Part shown: positions 18,408-27,362 of the stretch, piece after piece
Layout of the letters: every line of letters begins with the position of its first letter
How positions within the stretch are numbered: position 1 is the first letter of the stretch
Source: Salisapilia sapeloensis
Lineage: Eukaryota; Oomycota; Peronosporomycetes; Peronosporales; Salisapiliaceae
Length of the DNA stretch: 32,022 nucleotides
Direction of reading: 5' to 3'
Assembly: GCA_023334545.1 (NCBI GenBank)
Contig: JAADVB010000215.1
Coordinates: forward strand, 1-32,022
The notes under the pieces: generated by a model
What the model saw: only the letters and a program-made list of their open reading frames with translations
What the model was told of the DNA's origin: nothing
Databases searched by the model: none
Position numbers and translations under genes: made by a program

Positions 18408-18976
18408 ATGTCGACAGCAGCGAGACGGCGTTTGATGCGGGACTTCCGCAAGCTACAGAATGATCCACCATCAGGTATCTCCGGCGCTCCGATGGAGAAC
18501 AACATCATGCTATGGCAAGCCGTCATCTTCGGGTATGCTCGTACGAAAAGAAAAAAGAAGGAGGCCAATCATTTATTTTTTATATCTAGACCGGACGATA
18601 CGCCATGGGAAGGTGGGACGTTCAACCTAACGCTCGAGTTTAGTGAAGACTACCCAAATAAGGCACCGACGGTCAAATTCGTGACGAAGATGTTCCACCC
18701 AAACAGTATTATTTCTTTCTTACAACTGTGCTTGGGCGACACTAACGACATGGGATAGTCTACAACGACGGCCAGATTTGTCTCGATATCTTGCAGAATC
18801 AGTGGTCTCCGATCTACGACATTTCCGCCATTCTCACGTCGATCCAGTCGCTCCTGTGCGACCCAAACCCGAACTCGCCGGCCAATTCCGAGGCCGCTCG
18901 ACTCTTCCAGGAGAACCGTCGAGAGTACAATCGCCGAGTGCGAGAGATCGTCGAACAGAGCTGGGTCGTCGAGTAA
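18408..18976 (+). CDS. UBC2: Ubiquitin-conjugating enzyme RAD6 / UBC2
   Basis: RAD6-type E2 enzymes ubiquitylate histone H2B and PCNA and act in DNA damage tolerance. Exons are 18408-18532, 18590-18705 and 18759-18976; introns are 57 and 53 nt. The 152-aa product has the same length as human UBE2A and aligns without gaps from [20 protein letters not shown] to [12 protein letters not shown]. The catalytic cysteine is C88 in [16 protein letters not shown], and the HPN motif precedes it. Exon 2 to 3 splicing makes an Ile codon (A|TC) in HPNIYNDG. There is no acidic C-terminal tail of the yeast kind. It lies 153 bases from the divergent GOLGA7 start and converges on ARMC6 (59 bases). Confidence 0.97.
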
Positions 18977-19035
18977 CCACCATGAACACAAACTTTAAAC
19001 TTTCGGAATTATTTTCTTTTTTGTTTATTTCGATC

Positions 19036-20499
19036 TTAATACGGCGCATGGGCAGCTACTCTCATCTGCCGCTGTAAGTCCGCCGACTCGGTATGGAGCG
19101 AAGAGAAACCTTGCTTGTCACTTGCATGTTGCCCATAGTTCGAGAGCTGAATGTCGCACTTTAGATCTCTCAATGCTGCGTATGCTTCATCGCCGCAGCC
19201 GCGTCGGCCTTGGCTGCGACGCAGTACTTGCTCCATCGGATCACTCCAAACGCGTTCGCAGAGTTCCGGCGACCTGGCAACGATATTCCGGATAGCAAGA
19301 CTTGCTTGACGCACGACCACAAGCGTCTTTTCGTGTCGCACGAGTGCCTTTGTTAGATGTGACGCGACGTTGAGCTCTAGCACGAGAGTGGAGCTATAGG
19401 TAGGTGATCGCAACGCAAGGGCAGCAATGACTGCACAGACATTTTGTTGCACTTGTGCGTCATCGTCATGTCGTTGCATCCCGTCGAGCAATTCCTTGAC
19501 GACATTGGATTCGAATAAATGGGATTTCATATCATCCGACGCGGCCATGTTCCGTATGACGCTAGCACAGCGTCTCGTCACGTCTGGATGGTTGCCATAG
19601 TGTTGCAGAAGCGTATATAAAAGATCCAATCCGCCTGATTCTTGAAGTTTCCGAACGTTATCATCTGTCGTTGCGAGATGCTTCAAGACGACTAACCAAG
19701 AGGCAACGACCTCTGGGTTCGACATGTAGGATTCGAGTAGAGAAAGAGTGGTTGGTAGGATATCTAAATCCATCAGACGTTTCGTTGTTTCCTGTGTGTT
19801 GGCGTTCGTGACGACGAGTTCGTCTCCTTCGGTGATCGTCAAGATACGCAGTACAAAGGACATTGCCTTTGCGACATTCACGTCGGATTGGGCAATGGAA
19901 GACAATTGAAGTAGACGTTGGAGCGAACCAGGTGCTTTTGTAAAGTAAGACTTGTTCCGTTCGTGCTTGATGCATGCGTTCTTTAGGAGAATAAGAAGAC
20001 GGCATATCGTTGTGTTTTCATTAGAATCGCTGTCTAGTAATGAGCGAATGGCATGTATGCCTTGCTCACCAAAAAAGTCTTGGTTGTCTGTATTCGCAGC
20101 ACATAAGATACACAGGATACTTGCTGCAGGCTCGATGATAGATAGATGATAGGAAGACGATAGGTAAGATGAGACGGTCTGGATGGCGCCATTGCGACCT
20201 GCTGAAGTCTGTAGTTCTGTCGTCGTGGTCAGCAGTTCCTGTAGTTCTGCCAGTTTCTGTTCGATCTCGTTTGGATCTAGTCCAGACTGGTCTAGCTGTG
20301 ATAAAATCGACTGGCACTGTGTCAGTGGCGACTCGCCGTCTTCTGGACTCGCGACACTTTTGACAATATTAGAGAGATCCACGCCTTGTGACTGGAACTG
20401 CTGGATTGCATCTTCCAGAGCAGCCTCGGGAGTCATGTCAAAGTCCTCAACATTCTCCTGCACACACTCGTCGAACGTCTGTTGCGATATCTGCTTCAT
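19036..20499 (-). CDS. ARMC6: Armadillo repeat-containing protein 6 (ARMC6)
   Basis: A single exon codes for 487 aa. The start, MKQISQQTFDECVQENVEDF, and the following QQFQSQGVDLSNIVKSV match the diagnostic ARMC6 N-terminus (human KKVSQETFDAVVRENIEEFE and ESQGVDLSNIVKTV). The rest is a chain of armadillo repeats rich in Leu, Val and Ala, for example VVASWLVVLKHLATTDDNVR and VTRRCASVIRNMAASDDMKS. ARMC6 is widely conserved, but its function is poorly known. It is divergent from the CCDC115-like gene with 179 bases between starts. Confidence 0.93.
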   Translation of the reverse strand: MKQISQQTFDECVQENVEDFDMTPEAALEDAIQQFQSQGVDLSNIVKSVASPEDGESPLTQCQSILSQLDQSGLDPNEIEQKLAELQELLTTTTELQTSAGRNGAIQTVSSYLSSSYHLSIIEPAASILCILCAANTDNQDFFGEQGIHAIRSLLDSDSNENTTICRLLILLKNACIKHERNKSYFTKAPGSLQRLLQLSSIAQSDVNVAKAMSFVLRILTITEGDELVVTNANTQETTKRLMDLDILPTTLSLLESYMSNPEVVASWLVVLKHLATTDDNVRKLQESGGLDLLYTLLQHYGNHPDVTRRCASVIRNMAASDDMKSHLFESNVVKELLDGMQRHDDDAQVQQNVCAVIAALALRSPTYSSTLVLELNVASHLTKALVRHEKTLVVVRQASLAIRNIVARSPELCERVWSDPMEQVLRRSQGRRGCGDEAYAALRDLKCDIQLSNYGQHASDKQGFSSLHTESADLQRQMRVAAHAPY

Positions 20500-20678
20500 C
20501 TCTTGTATGCTACTTGTGTCGGTTGGCTGTTTAACAGATACGATAACAAACGAGTGGTTACAAAGTCTTTCACCTCTTAAAGTTCATCTTATTCATATAT
20601 AATATAGAACAAATATACAAATTATAAGAGGTAAATAGGCATGATAAGCGGATCGGTTGAAGCGAGTACAGCGCAGAG

Positions 20679-21177
20679 ATGGAAGAAGAAGAGTTGGCAA
20701 TTGTGGATGCTGTTTGTGCGTATGATGAGTACGTACAGGCACAGCATCGTGCACATACACGACTGCAGCAGGTAGCTAAGATAGCACTCGATTGCAGACA
20801 TGAATTAATCTCAAAGCAGGCATTTTTCAAGCTATCGAATGCCAAACTCCAGCTACCACCACATACATTAAGCGAGAACTCGTATCCAGAAGCTATTCAA
20901 GCTTCCTACCTCTGTCAGATAGAGGAGATCGATGCTCCATCTCCAGAGCAATCACTTCAGAGGCGTCATGCCAGCACTCCAAGTAGCACCGAGCAACCTC
21001 CAGATCCGATTCTCCATTTTAGCTCCTTGCCGCCATCGACACTTCGGCAGTCTCAACGACAGTTTATTGCAGGTACGTGAATTGGACTATACTGTTTATT
21101 ATGTCCATTAAGGCATGTGGATAGCTTTGAAGGAACTGGAAGATGCTGCCAAGGCTGTGCAGCGTATTTCAAAGTAG
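20679..21177 (+). CDS. CCDC115: CCDC115 / VMA22-like V-ATPase assembly factor
   Basis: VMA22/CCDC115 is an ER chaperone for assembly of the V-ATPase membrane sector. Exons are 20679-21072 and 21113-21177, joined by a 40-nt intron (G|GC makes Gly), giving 152 aa (human 180). The N-terminus is a helical region followed by FFKLSNAKLQLPPHTLSE, which corresponds to the family's LAKARYAMG segment. The C-terminal signature is the best evidence: DPILHFSSLPPSTLRQSQRQ then FIAGMWIALKELEDAAK, against human [21 protein letters not shown]. Between them is a Ser/Pro/Gln-rich linker. The intron ends AAG, an exception in this window, but splicing extends the conserved helix. It converges on the second cytidylyltransferase gene with 58 bases between stops. 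Confidence 0.72.
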
Positions 21178-21235
21178 TCAAGTGGAATGGATGTGCAAAG
21201 ATGTCGACATGGACTGCATGTTCATTTAAAATAGT

Positions 21236-22115
21236 TTAAGCACTCGTGTTCGTCGTGCCACTCGGTTCACTTTCGTCCACCATAGAGCCACTCCAGCGAC
21301 GTTCATGATTCACTGGACTCTTGTCTTCGTCACTGTCTGATCCCTTCTTATTGCGATTACGCTATAGCATAATTGTTAGTGTTAATATACACCGCGTTGG
21401 AAGATGAATGACTTACGAATCGTCCATCTTTGCCGAACATGTCGGCAAAGTTTGTGTGCATGCTGCTCGCCTTGCTGCGCATGCGGTCCATGGCCATGTG
21501 CATTTTGATCGTCTTATCTTTGACGAATGGGACGTTCATTTCTTTTCGCGTATGTCCTCTCTGGAGATTGCGTTGGATGAATGTGTCGTATTCTTTCACG
21601 ATACGAATGATCAAGTCGGATGTAGAGATACCATCCGTACGTTGGGTTTCCAGGAATTTGCCCATGGACTTGAGACGAGCGTACACGTCTCCATCCGAAG
21701 CTTCTCCGGACGTGTCACCATACGGAAGTGCGTCGTGGCATACATAATCAATCTGATGCTGTTCCATAAACTCATCCGTGACGACCCATGGTGCATCCTC
21801 GACGACTTCATCGACCCATCGGCAATGACGTAGGGATTCGTACCGCTCCTGATCGGTCATGACCGTCCGGCCCTTGAGTTTATGCGTCATCTCGTCGCTG
21901 CAGCATCCGACGATCAAGTGGACATTGGCAAACGACTCTTTACACTGCTGCAACGCCTTGGCATGTCCAAAGTGGAAGAGGTCAAAGACACCATCGGCAT
22001 ACAGTCGCAATGGTTTCCCCGTCTTACTACCTGGATCTCCTTCCTGAATTTTCTTTCCGGACGGAAGTTCCGTGCGGAATTTGATCGGAGCTTGTTCTGT
22101 CTCCGAGTCGGTCAT
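21236..22115 (-). CDS. PCYT1: Choline-phosphate cytidylyltransferase, copy 2
   Basis: This paralog of the gene at 13402-14416 has the same reaction, CDP-choline synthesis. Exons are 22115-21417 and 21361-21236, with a 55-nt intron; the product is 274 aa. The core has RLYADGVFDLFHFGHAKALQ with HxGH, and QRTDGISTSDLIIRIVKEYD. The N-terminus is short (MTDSETEQAPIKFRTELPSG) and lacks the poly-Ser stretch of copy 1. The C-terminal exon is also different, Ser/Asp/Glu-rich rather than basic (NRNKKGSDSDEDKSPVNHER). The intron sits at the equivalent place in both genes, so they share an intron-containing ancestor. Different termini suggest different location or regulation. Confidence 0.95.
21802..21893 (-). 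repeat. 92-bp tract identical in both cytidylyltransferase genes (copy 2)
   Basis: This is the partner of 13965-14056, identical over all 92 bases and flanked by sequence that differs at many third positions. Confidence 0.9.
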
Positions 22116-22414
22116 ATTCTGTTCTTGCTATGGATCCTAAGTACTTGGTTGCATGTGTAGTCGAAGTATAGAGTAAATACCTGATTTACCATGATGTGTG
22201 CAGTTGATGGCAAAAGTGGAAATGAAAAGGCAACAAGTGAATTGGGAAGAGATTGCCTGAGAATAGCTTCGAACGTGACCAGCTGGGATAGAAATTTGGT
22301 GGATATGGAAATTTGTATGGAAGTTGAAGGATAGTTTAAGTTGTACCGCAAAAGATTATTTGGAGGAAAATTAATGCGAAATGTTTTTTGGACTCGAGAG
22401 GAAGGTTGAGACAT
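22112..22414 (-). other. Upstream reading frame ending on the copy 2 cytidylyltransferase start
   Basis: An ATG at 22414-22412 opens a 100-codon frame whose TGA stop (22114-22112) overlaps the enzyme's ATG (22115-22113) as ATGA. Such an overlap could couple stop and re-start of translation if the mRNA begins upstream. The ATG is within the same 13-mer seen upstream of copy 1. The peptide is not similar to that of copy 1, and a transcription start downstream of the ATG would make the frame irrelevant. Confidence 0.3.
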
Positions 22415-23643
22415 GATGAGGTGTCATACTGTGGTGACGGAAGTGCTGTCAACATGATACATGGTCGTTACTTGGATTTATTCCTGTATGTGGTGTAATG
22501 AAAAGCATCGAGTAGATTCTTGATGGAGGTTGCCTTGCTCAAGTAGGAAGAGAGCAGTGGGAACTTTATGTCGCTCTTGGTAGTAATTACGAGGTTGATG
22601 CGGATTTGAAAAGATATAAATGAATTGTGATGTAAAGAGCAAGCACACGAGATGGGGATACATTGACTTTAAAGTTGAGAAATGAATATGAATAGAAAGA
22701 TGAAAGCATGAAGAAAATTGATCACACCACGAGTTTTTACGCATTGGAAGCACAAGTATAGGTATAACAGAGATGGGGACGAAACTGCTATAGAACCAAC
22801 GCATAGATCTTCGAATTAGGGCGTGTTAAACCTGTCGAAACCGCAAAGTATAACGAGGTGTCTGATTGCCAAATAATCGGGTATAACTCCTAAGAAATCG
22901 GAAATTTTATTTCGACCGCTCATGAATCAGTCAGGCTCCGAATAAGATAAAGCACCTCCGGAGGTGGTTTGTTTTATTTTGGAAATATGATCAGTAGAGC
23001 CGAAAGATAAGAATCTTATTTAGGAAAATGAGTCACTTTTTTGCTAGGTTTGGCGCCCCCTATTAGATCAATTCACGGACGAATGGCAGTGTGGCTTCAA
23101 AGAAGCATAAATTGATACGGGTACATCTTGAATGAATGCTGTTGATGCGTACGAGAGAGACGATGGTGGTTACAAAGAGTACCGCAGTTTACATGCATCG
23201 TCTCCAAGTTTCCAGCCAATAACCAATACCACAAAAGATGACCTTTCCTACGTACAATGCATCGCTTGATACAAATCTGTCTAGCGGATACATTTCATTG
23301 AAGTAGGATGTTCGTAGCCCATCGTACCCAGTCGCTGTTATATCATATCGATTCATTGAAGTCAGCATGATATGAGCGAAGGTTATGATTGACGTGTTTG
23401 CTGTGCCGCATAGATCTGCTAAGTATATCAAGTACTGTTCCATGGTTCGTCACGGCCTCATCACATAGCGCCGCAACCATTTGTAGCGTGGCGTGTACAA
23501 AGAAAAAAGCTTGGTAGGAGGAATGGTTGTCGATGTTTATGCGGAGTACTTGCATCATAAAAGCGAATGTTGATAAGGCCCCTAGCACCATCGACTTATC
23601 TCGAGCTCATTCTCCAACTTCTTTCGTCCTGAGCAAAGTAAAA
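22116..23643. other. Gene-poor region, 1.5 kb
   Basis: No confident gene is seen. It holds the upstream frame and shared 13-mer (22412-22424), a perfect 14-base palindrome CACCTCCGGAGGTG at 22953-22966, and a pair of overlapping hydrophobic frames on the minus strand at 23189-23591, listed separately. The stretch is more AT-rich than its neighbours and could contain an old element remnant, but I find no terminal repeats. Confidence 0.45.
23189..23591 (-). pseudogene. Possible frameshifted remnant of a membrane protein
   Basis: Two overlapping minus-strand frames, starting at ATG 23591 and ending at 23189, look like one hydrophobic protein interrupted by a one-base shift near 23443. The first reads MVLGALSTFAFMMQVLRI and HATLQMVAALCDEAV. 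The second reads IYLADLCGTANTSIITFAHI and ends YVGKVIFCGIGYWLETW. No GT-AG pair of usual length joins them cleanly. It could be a decayed gene or chance; I recognise no family. Confidence 0.25.
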
Positions 23644-24423
23644 ATGATGCATTCACAGCGCGGACACTCACCTGGACCATTCCCACCGTTCATGCACGGA
23701 TGCTGTCCCCCATCACCACCATCGCCATCGTACATGCACTCGGGACCGCATTCCTGTGGTCCGTCTCATGCTCCTCGTGGGTTTCCACAAGGCTTCTGGG
23801 AATCGTCTTTTTACGGACCACTATCACCACCGCATGAGCAGTCCGTGTTACCTCCCAACGGTCCGCAATAAGGTCCTCGCGGCTTCCCACACGGCCCTTG
23901 GGGACCATCTTCACATGGTCTTCGTGGGTTTCCAAATGGGGCATGGGGACCACCTCCTTGTGGTTCTCATCACGGTCCTCGCGGATACCCAACACCTTCG
24001 GACGGATCTCCTGACTATTTCGGACCATGGGATCGTTCTAACTGGTGGGGCCACCACTATGCAGGGCAATTTCGAAAGGAATGCGAATGTCAGTCGAAAA
24101 ACAATTCTTCATCACAACCAGAGCGTCCTCAGGAACAGTGTACGCACTGTGGGCACCCCGGATTTGATGGACCATTCTTCTAGCATGGACCATCGTATGG
24201 ACACTTTAAGAGCGATTTCGGGCAAATGAAAGCGTCCCCTTTGTCGTGTCAGAGTTGCAAATGCAACCAGGTCCCACACTCGGAAGAGAAAGGAACGAAT
24301 GAAACGCAAAGCGAAGAGGTGCATGACACACCAGAAGACCAGGCACAATCTTCCGCTTCTGTTTCTGAAGAGACCGTGACTGCGCAGACTGACCTACCAT
24401 CCTCCGCAAAGATAGACATGTAG
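23644..24423 (+). pseudogene. Gly/Pro/His-rich reading frame with two in-frame stops
   Basis: From the ATG at 23644 one frame runs to a TAG at 24421-24423, broken only by TAA at 23869-23871 and TAG at 24181-24183. All three parts share the same low-complexity style. Near-repeats APRGFPQGFWES, GPRGFPHGPWGPSSHG and GLRGFPNGAWGPPPCG span the first stop. A Cys part with ECECQ, CTHCGHPGFDGPFF and CQSCKCNQVP spans the second. Both stops differ by one C-to-T change from a Gln codon (CAA, CAG), in a protein with many Gln. No intron of normal length removes either stop in frame. Most likely a recently broken gene; stop read-through is an alternative. The Cys motifs could bind zinc, but I do not recognise the family. 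Confidence 0.55.
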
Positions 24424-24705
24424 TCACTACATATCTGTCACGTCCAGACACTTGATAAGATTTCCATGACCTCTACATGAAGCAGAAAACTATAAAACAA
24501 AATAAAAACGTTTATTTCTTTTATTCTCTTCTGCCATTCGTGTAAATACTTTCTATCTAGACCTATCTGTTTCACTACTTTATACCTCTGCAGCACTTGC
24601 ACCCCCTTCTATCGCTTTGACAGAAGATTTTCATCCGAATGACGTATAGCTCTTCGCCCACATCTCTGTTAGATACGTTTCAAATCATGTTGATTTCAGT
24701 ATACT

Positions 24706-26058
24706 ATGCCCAAAACACAAACTCGACCAGACACGAAGATCATGGTGCGAGTGGCTGTCGTCGGATGCTCTCATGGCATGTTAGATGAAATCTACGCGAC
24801 AATTGAACATATTAATGAAGTCGAGAGCACACCTGTCGAGTTGCTACTATGTTGTGGTGATTTCCAGTGTGTACGGAACACGAGAGACCTATCGAGTCTC
24901 GCTTGTCCACCCAAGTACCGACAGATGCATACTTTCCACGAGTACTATAGCGGTACGAAGAAAGCTCCAGTGCTCACGATCTTTGTCGGTGGCAACCACG
25001 AAGCTTCCAACTATCTTCGGGAGCTCCACTATGGTGGGTGGGTCGCGCCTAACATCTTCTATCTCGGTGCTGCTGGCGTCATCAAGGTCGCTGGTCTCCA
25101 AATCGCCGGCTTATCCGGCATCTTTAAGCCAGAGCACTACCGATCCGGCCACTTTGAAGAGCCTCCATACAATAACAGTACGCTCCGAAGTGTCTACCAC
25201 GTGCGTGAAGTGGACGTATTCAAGCTGTCTCACGTGGCCAAGTCGAGCCATCGCATCGACGCTTTCTTATCTCACGACTGGCCTCGTGGGATCGAACAGT
25301 ATGGTGACGTCGCAGGTCTCCTTCGTAAGAAAAGTTACTTTCAAGAAGAGATTCAGCAGAATGCGCTCGGCAGTCCAGCTGCCGAGTTACTTTTACATCA
25401 ATTACAACCTCGTTTTTGGTTTGCTGCTCATTTACATGTCAAATTCCCTGCCATCGTACGTCATGAGATGCCTCCAAGTGCTCAAGAAAGTATAAAGGAG
25501 GAGACACCGATGGCTGTCACAAAGTTCCTCGCGCTTGATAAATGTCTTCCTCGTCGTGATTTCCTGCAGGTCTTGGATGTTCCGACGGAGGACGAGACAA
25601 CGGATCTCAAAGTCCGACTTGACTATGAATGGCTTGCTATCCTACGTGCGACTCACCACTTAGAATCTACGGAGGTATCGGCTCCAGAAGTACCGACGGA
25701 GGAACTGGAGATAGAAGAGAGCGACGTTGCGTGGGTGAAGAAGCGCGTGTCGGAGTTTTATAAAGCTAAAGGTCTAGAGAAGGAAGAAGGGGAGTGGATG
25801 TGTGACTTTGTGAAGACTGTGCCGGGGTGGAAGGAACAGGACCAAGCGAATGTTTCGTTTGCGGTGGGGAATCCACAGACGGACTTGCTGTTGGAGCTAC
25901 TGCAGTTACCACATGTCGTGACGAAAGCTTATCAGGATGAAAGTGAGAAGGAGGCGAAGGCAGCGGAAGATCCGAATGCGATTGATCTGGATGAGTTGGA
26001 AGAGCAGGAGACGGAGCAAGTGCCGGAGGATCCAAATGAGATGGACATTGATGAGTGA
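24706..26058 (+). CDS. DBR1: RNA lariat debranching enzyme DBR1
   Basis: DBR1 cuts the 2'-5' bond of intron lariats so that excised introns can be degraded. One exon codes for 450 aa. The metallophosphoesterase ligands are all visible: C21 and H23 in VVGCSHG, Asp in LLLCCGDFQCVRN, Asn and His in FVGGNHEASNYL, His in AFLSHDWPRG, and two His in FAAHLHVKFPA. The Cys at the first position, typical of DBR1, is kept. Other family blocks are YYSGTKKAPVLTIFVGGNHE, YGGWVAPNIFYLGAAGV and GIFKPEHYRSGHFEEPPYNN. The C-terminal 100 residues are acidic (IDLDELEEQETEQVPEDPNE). Initiation could also be at M13 (24742), which matches the shorter N-terminus of the human enzyme. Its presence fits the intron-rich genes around it. 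Confidence 0.97.
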   Translation: MPKTQTRPDTKIMVRVAVVGCSHGMLDEIYATIEHINEVESTPVELLLCCGDFQCVRNTRDLSSLACPPKYRQMHTFHEYYSGTKKAPVLTIFVGGNHEASNYLRELHYGGWVAPNIFYLGAAGVIKVAGLQIAGLSGIFKPEHYRSGHFEEPPYNNSTLRSVYHVREVDVFKLSHVAKSSHRIDAFLSHDWPRGIEQYGDVAGLLRKKSYFQEEIQQNALGSPAAELLLHQLQPRFWFAAHLHVKFPAIVRHEMPPSAQESIKEETPMAVTKFLALDKCLPRRDFLQVLDVPTEDETTDLKVRLDYEWLAILRATHHLESTEVSAPEVPTEELEIEESDVAWVKKRVSEFYKAKGLEKEEGEWMCDFVKTVPGWKEQDQANVSFAVGNPQTDLLLELLQLPHVVTKAYQDESEKEAKAAEDPNAIDLDELEEQETEQVPEDPNEMDIDE

Positions 26059-27362
26059 TGGGGTGCATAAAGTAAAAAAGAGTAGAATCATTCGACTTGT
26101 ATGTGTTTGGAAGGTCGTGAGGATAGTTTTATAGATGGTACATCGGGCCTCATTCTTGTCTTTGTTTGGTACAAGACTCCAGATACATGTACGTCAAAGA
26201 CGGATTCCTTGCATCGAATATGTTTCCACTGACTTTGCTTCCGTTGCGGTTAGTCCAGGGGGTGCTATGTACTCACTCCATTTGTGGTTAGTCGATAGCG
26301 ATGTGTTCCGAGCTACTTTAATCGTCATTTATAAATTTGTGGAATGTGCTTGCGCTATATCATCAGGAAACTGACATAGGCAGGTAACGCATGGATCGAT
26401 TCAAGTGCTGTTGAGCTTGTATACCTGTGAAGATCTAGTGAGTTTCGTGTTGGTTGCAACAGGAGTCTGCCTGATGTCAGTCTTGATACAAGTCTCTTTA
26501 TAAGGTGTGCTCGTGTGCACTAGTACTCGAGTAGACTAGTCTATAGTGCTAGATGCAATTGTATCAATGGAGATGCATGGTAGGATTATTTTGACACGTC
26601 TTGCTGATGTCGGTAGCGTAGATAGGTCTATAAATGATACTTCTATTGTTGCGAGAGGGTACCTTTTGGAAAATGGCAGCATTGTAGGTAATACATGAGA
26701 TAGAGGCGACTTTGCATGTATTGCACTGACATAGTACGTGGTGGAGTTGGACGTGGAAACACCGACTTTATCAGTGGAAACTTGGCCAACATGGGTCGGA
26801 ATCGTGACAATGACAACTAACTTTAGCGTGAGAAACTCGGAGAGATCATAGAATAATATACTTTAAAATGCGCGAATAAGTAGCAATAATGAGCAAACGA
26901 GGAGTCGATGACGTATGGAAATGGAAACTGACAAAGAATCCTTTAATGGTAACAGAGACTGATCTGCTTAACGAAATACTTTCAACGAAGCAGTCAGATC
27001 CTATTTAAAATGCCGGTATATCTCCTAGACGCCACCACAGTATCTTTTATGCCAGCTTTGCGCCGCACAAACCCCAAAAGCAGAGTAGTATCCATCTCTT
27101 GCTCGAGTTAGACGATACTAATCCAGTACATTCTACTCTTGGATATAACCATCCACATGTTCTAAAATTACACCAGCATCCTTCTATAAGTATTGACAAA
27201 CAACACGAAGAAGCGAGCTCCATCTCCACTTTAGTCCACCTCGATTATCCGCAATTCATCCATTTCCTCTTCGATCTCTAATTCCTCTGTTTTACACTAA
27301 AACATACAAAATACGTATCTAATCTTTTCCTCTTGGAGCCAAACAACGAAATAAAAAGCAGA
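26059..27362. other. Intergenic region, 1.3 kb, no gene seen
   Basis: Only short open frames with no recognisable product occur. A cluster of small palindromes lies at 26519-26551 (ACTAGT, ACTCGAGT, AGACTAGTCT). The last 250 bases before DENR are pyrimidine- and CA-rich and include a 60-codon open stretch from 27099 without an ATG; this looks like promoter or 5' leader. Confidence 0.5.

Noticed and set aside
18112-18435. 107-codon plus-strand frame upstream of RAD6
   Set aside because: It lies antisense to GOLGA7 exon 1, crosses the RAD6 start in another frame, and has no recognisable product.
22953-22966. Palindrome CACCTCCGGAGGTG as a transposon end or terminator
   Set aside because: It is a single copy, with no terminal repeats, target duplication or element coding sequence nearby.
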